Assembly: GCF_010015445.1 (NCBI RefSeq)
Contig: NC_053120.1
Span: 8,515,114 to 8,579,113 of the forward strand
Reading direction: 5' to 3'
Source of the DNA: Perca fluviatilis
Lineage: Eukaryota > Chordata > Actinopteri > Perciformes > Percidae
Length of the DNA stretch: 64,000 bases
Part shown: piece after piece, positions 63,895-64,000 of the stretch
Numbering within the stretch: the stretch's first letter is position 1
Layout of the letters: every line of letters begins with the position of its first letter
Made by a program: the position numbers and the translations under genes
The notes under the pieces: model-generated
What the model was told of the DNA's origin: nothing
Database searches by the model: none
What the model saw: only the letters and a program-made list of their open reading frames with translations

Positions 63895-64000
63895 AGCTGT
63901 GTTCGCATTAAATTGGCAAGCAAATTTTAAGAGAACATTTGAAATGTTGCAAAAAAGAAAGGCAAATTAGGTGAGATTCCATCAACTGGTTTGGGGAGAA
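63895..64000. repeat. Partial copy of the 43.4-kb GTGTTTCCATT element
   Basis: GTAGCTGTGTTCGCATTAAA, AAGCAAATTTTAAGAGAACA and CATCAACTGGTTTGGGG parallel 43,372-43,485. It runs off the window. Confidence 0.7.

Overview
The window is vertebrate nuclear DNA, almost certainly from a teleost fish and probably a percomorph. It is AT-rich, has long introns, carries many short fish-type DNA-transposon derivatives and tRNA-derived SINEs, and holds one recognisable protein gene. There is no prokaryotic organisation: no operons, ribosome binding sites or CRISPR. Assignments rest on translated sequence, splice signals and repeat structure read by eye.

Positions 1-~25,100 hold the 5' half of a BRINP family gene on the minus strand, best matched to brinp3 (formerly fam5c). 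Three coding exons are supported by intact splice sites, matching phases and family motifs: the start-codon exon (22879-23189), the next exon (3322-3512), and the exon 327-511. Together they encode residues 1-210: signal peptide, N-terminal BRINP block and the start of the MACPF-like domain. The remaining exons lie left of position 1. The introns (2.8 kb and 19.4 kb) carry hAT-like MITEs, a SINE and microsatellites. A TATA/CCAAT arrangement near 25.07 kb is a candidate promoter for a non-coding first exon.

Positions ~25,100-64,000 look like a gene desert upstream of brinp3. I recognise no conserved protein gene there. The sequence is a mosaic of TIR elements (26.2, 28.7, 33.6, 36.6, 43.4, 45.3, 50.4, 56.6, 59.5 kb), SINE remnants (28.1 and 35.9 kb), LINE fragments (38.5 and 63.2 kb), dinucleotide repeats and a 0.9-kb pyrimidine-rich tract (54.5-55.4 kb).

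The most unusual structure is at 47,210-50,352. It is a 3.1-kb foldback element whose arms carry long, highly similar inverted repeats and whose ends are bounded by a perfect 6-bp direct repeat. Each arm contains the same 37-bp exon-like unit with start codon and splice signals, and the left arm also has promoter-like motifs. It is followed at once by two further inverted-repeat elements, one of them interrupted by a TTAA-flanked palindromic MITE, giving about 5.4 kb of stacked palindromic DNA. I could not assign the foldback element to a known superfamily.
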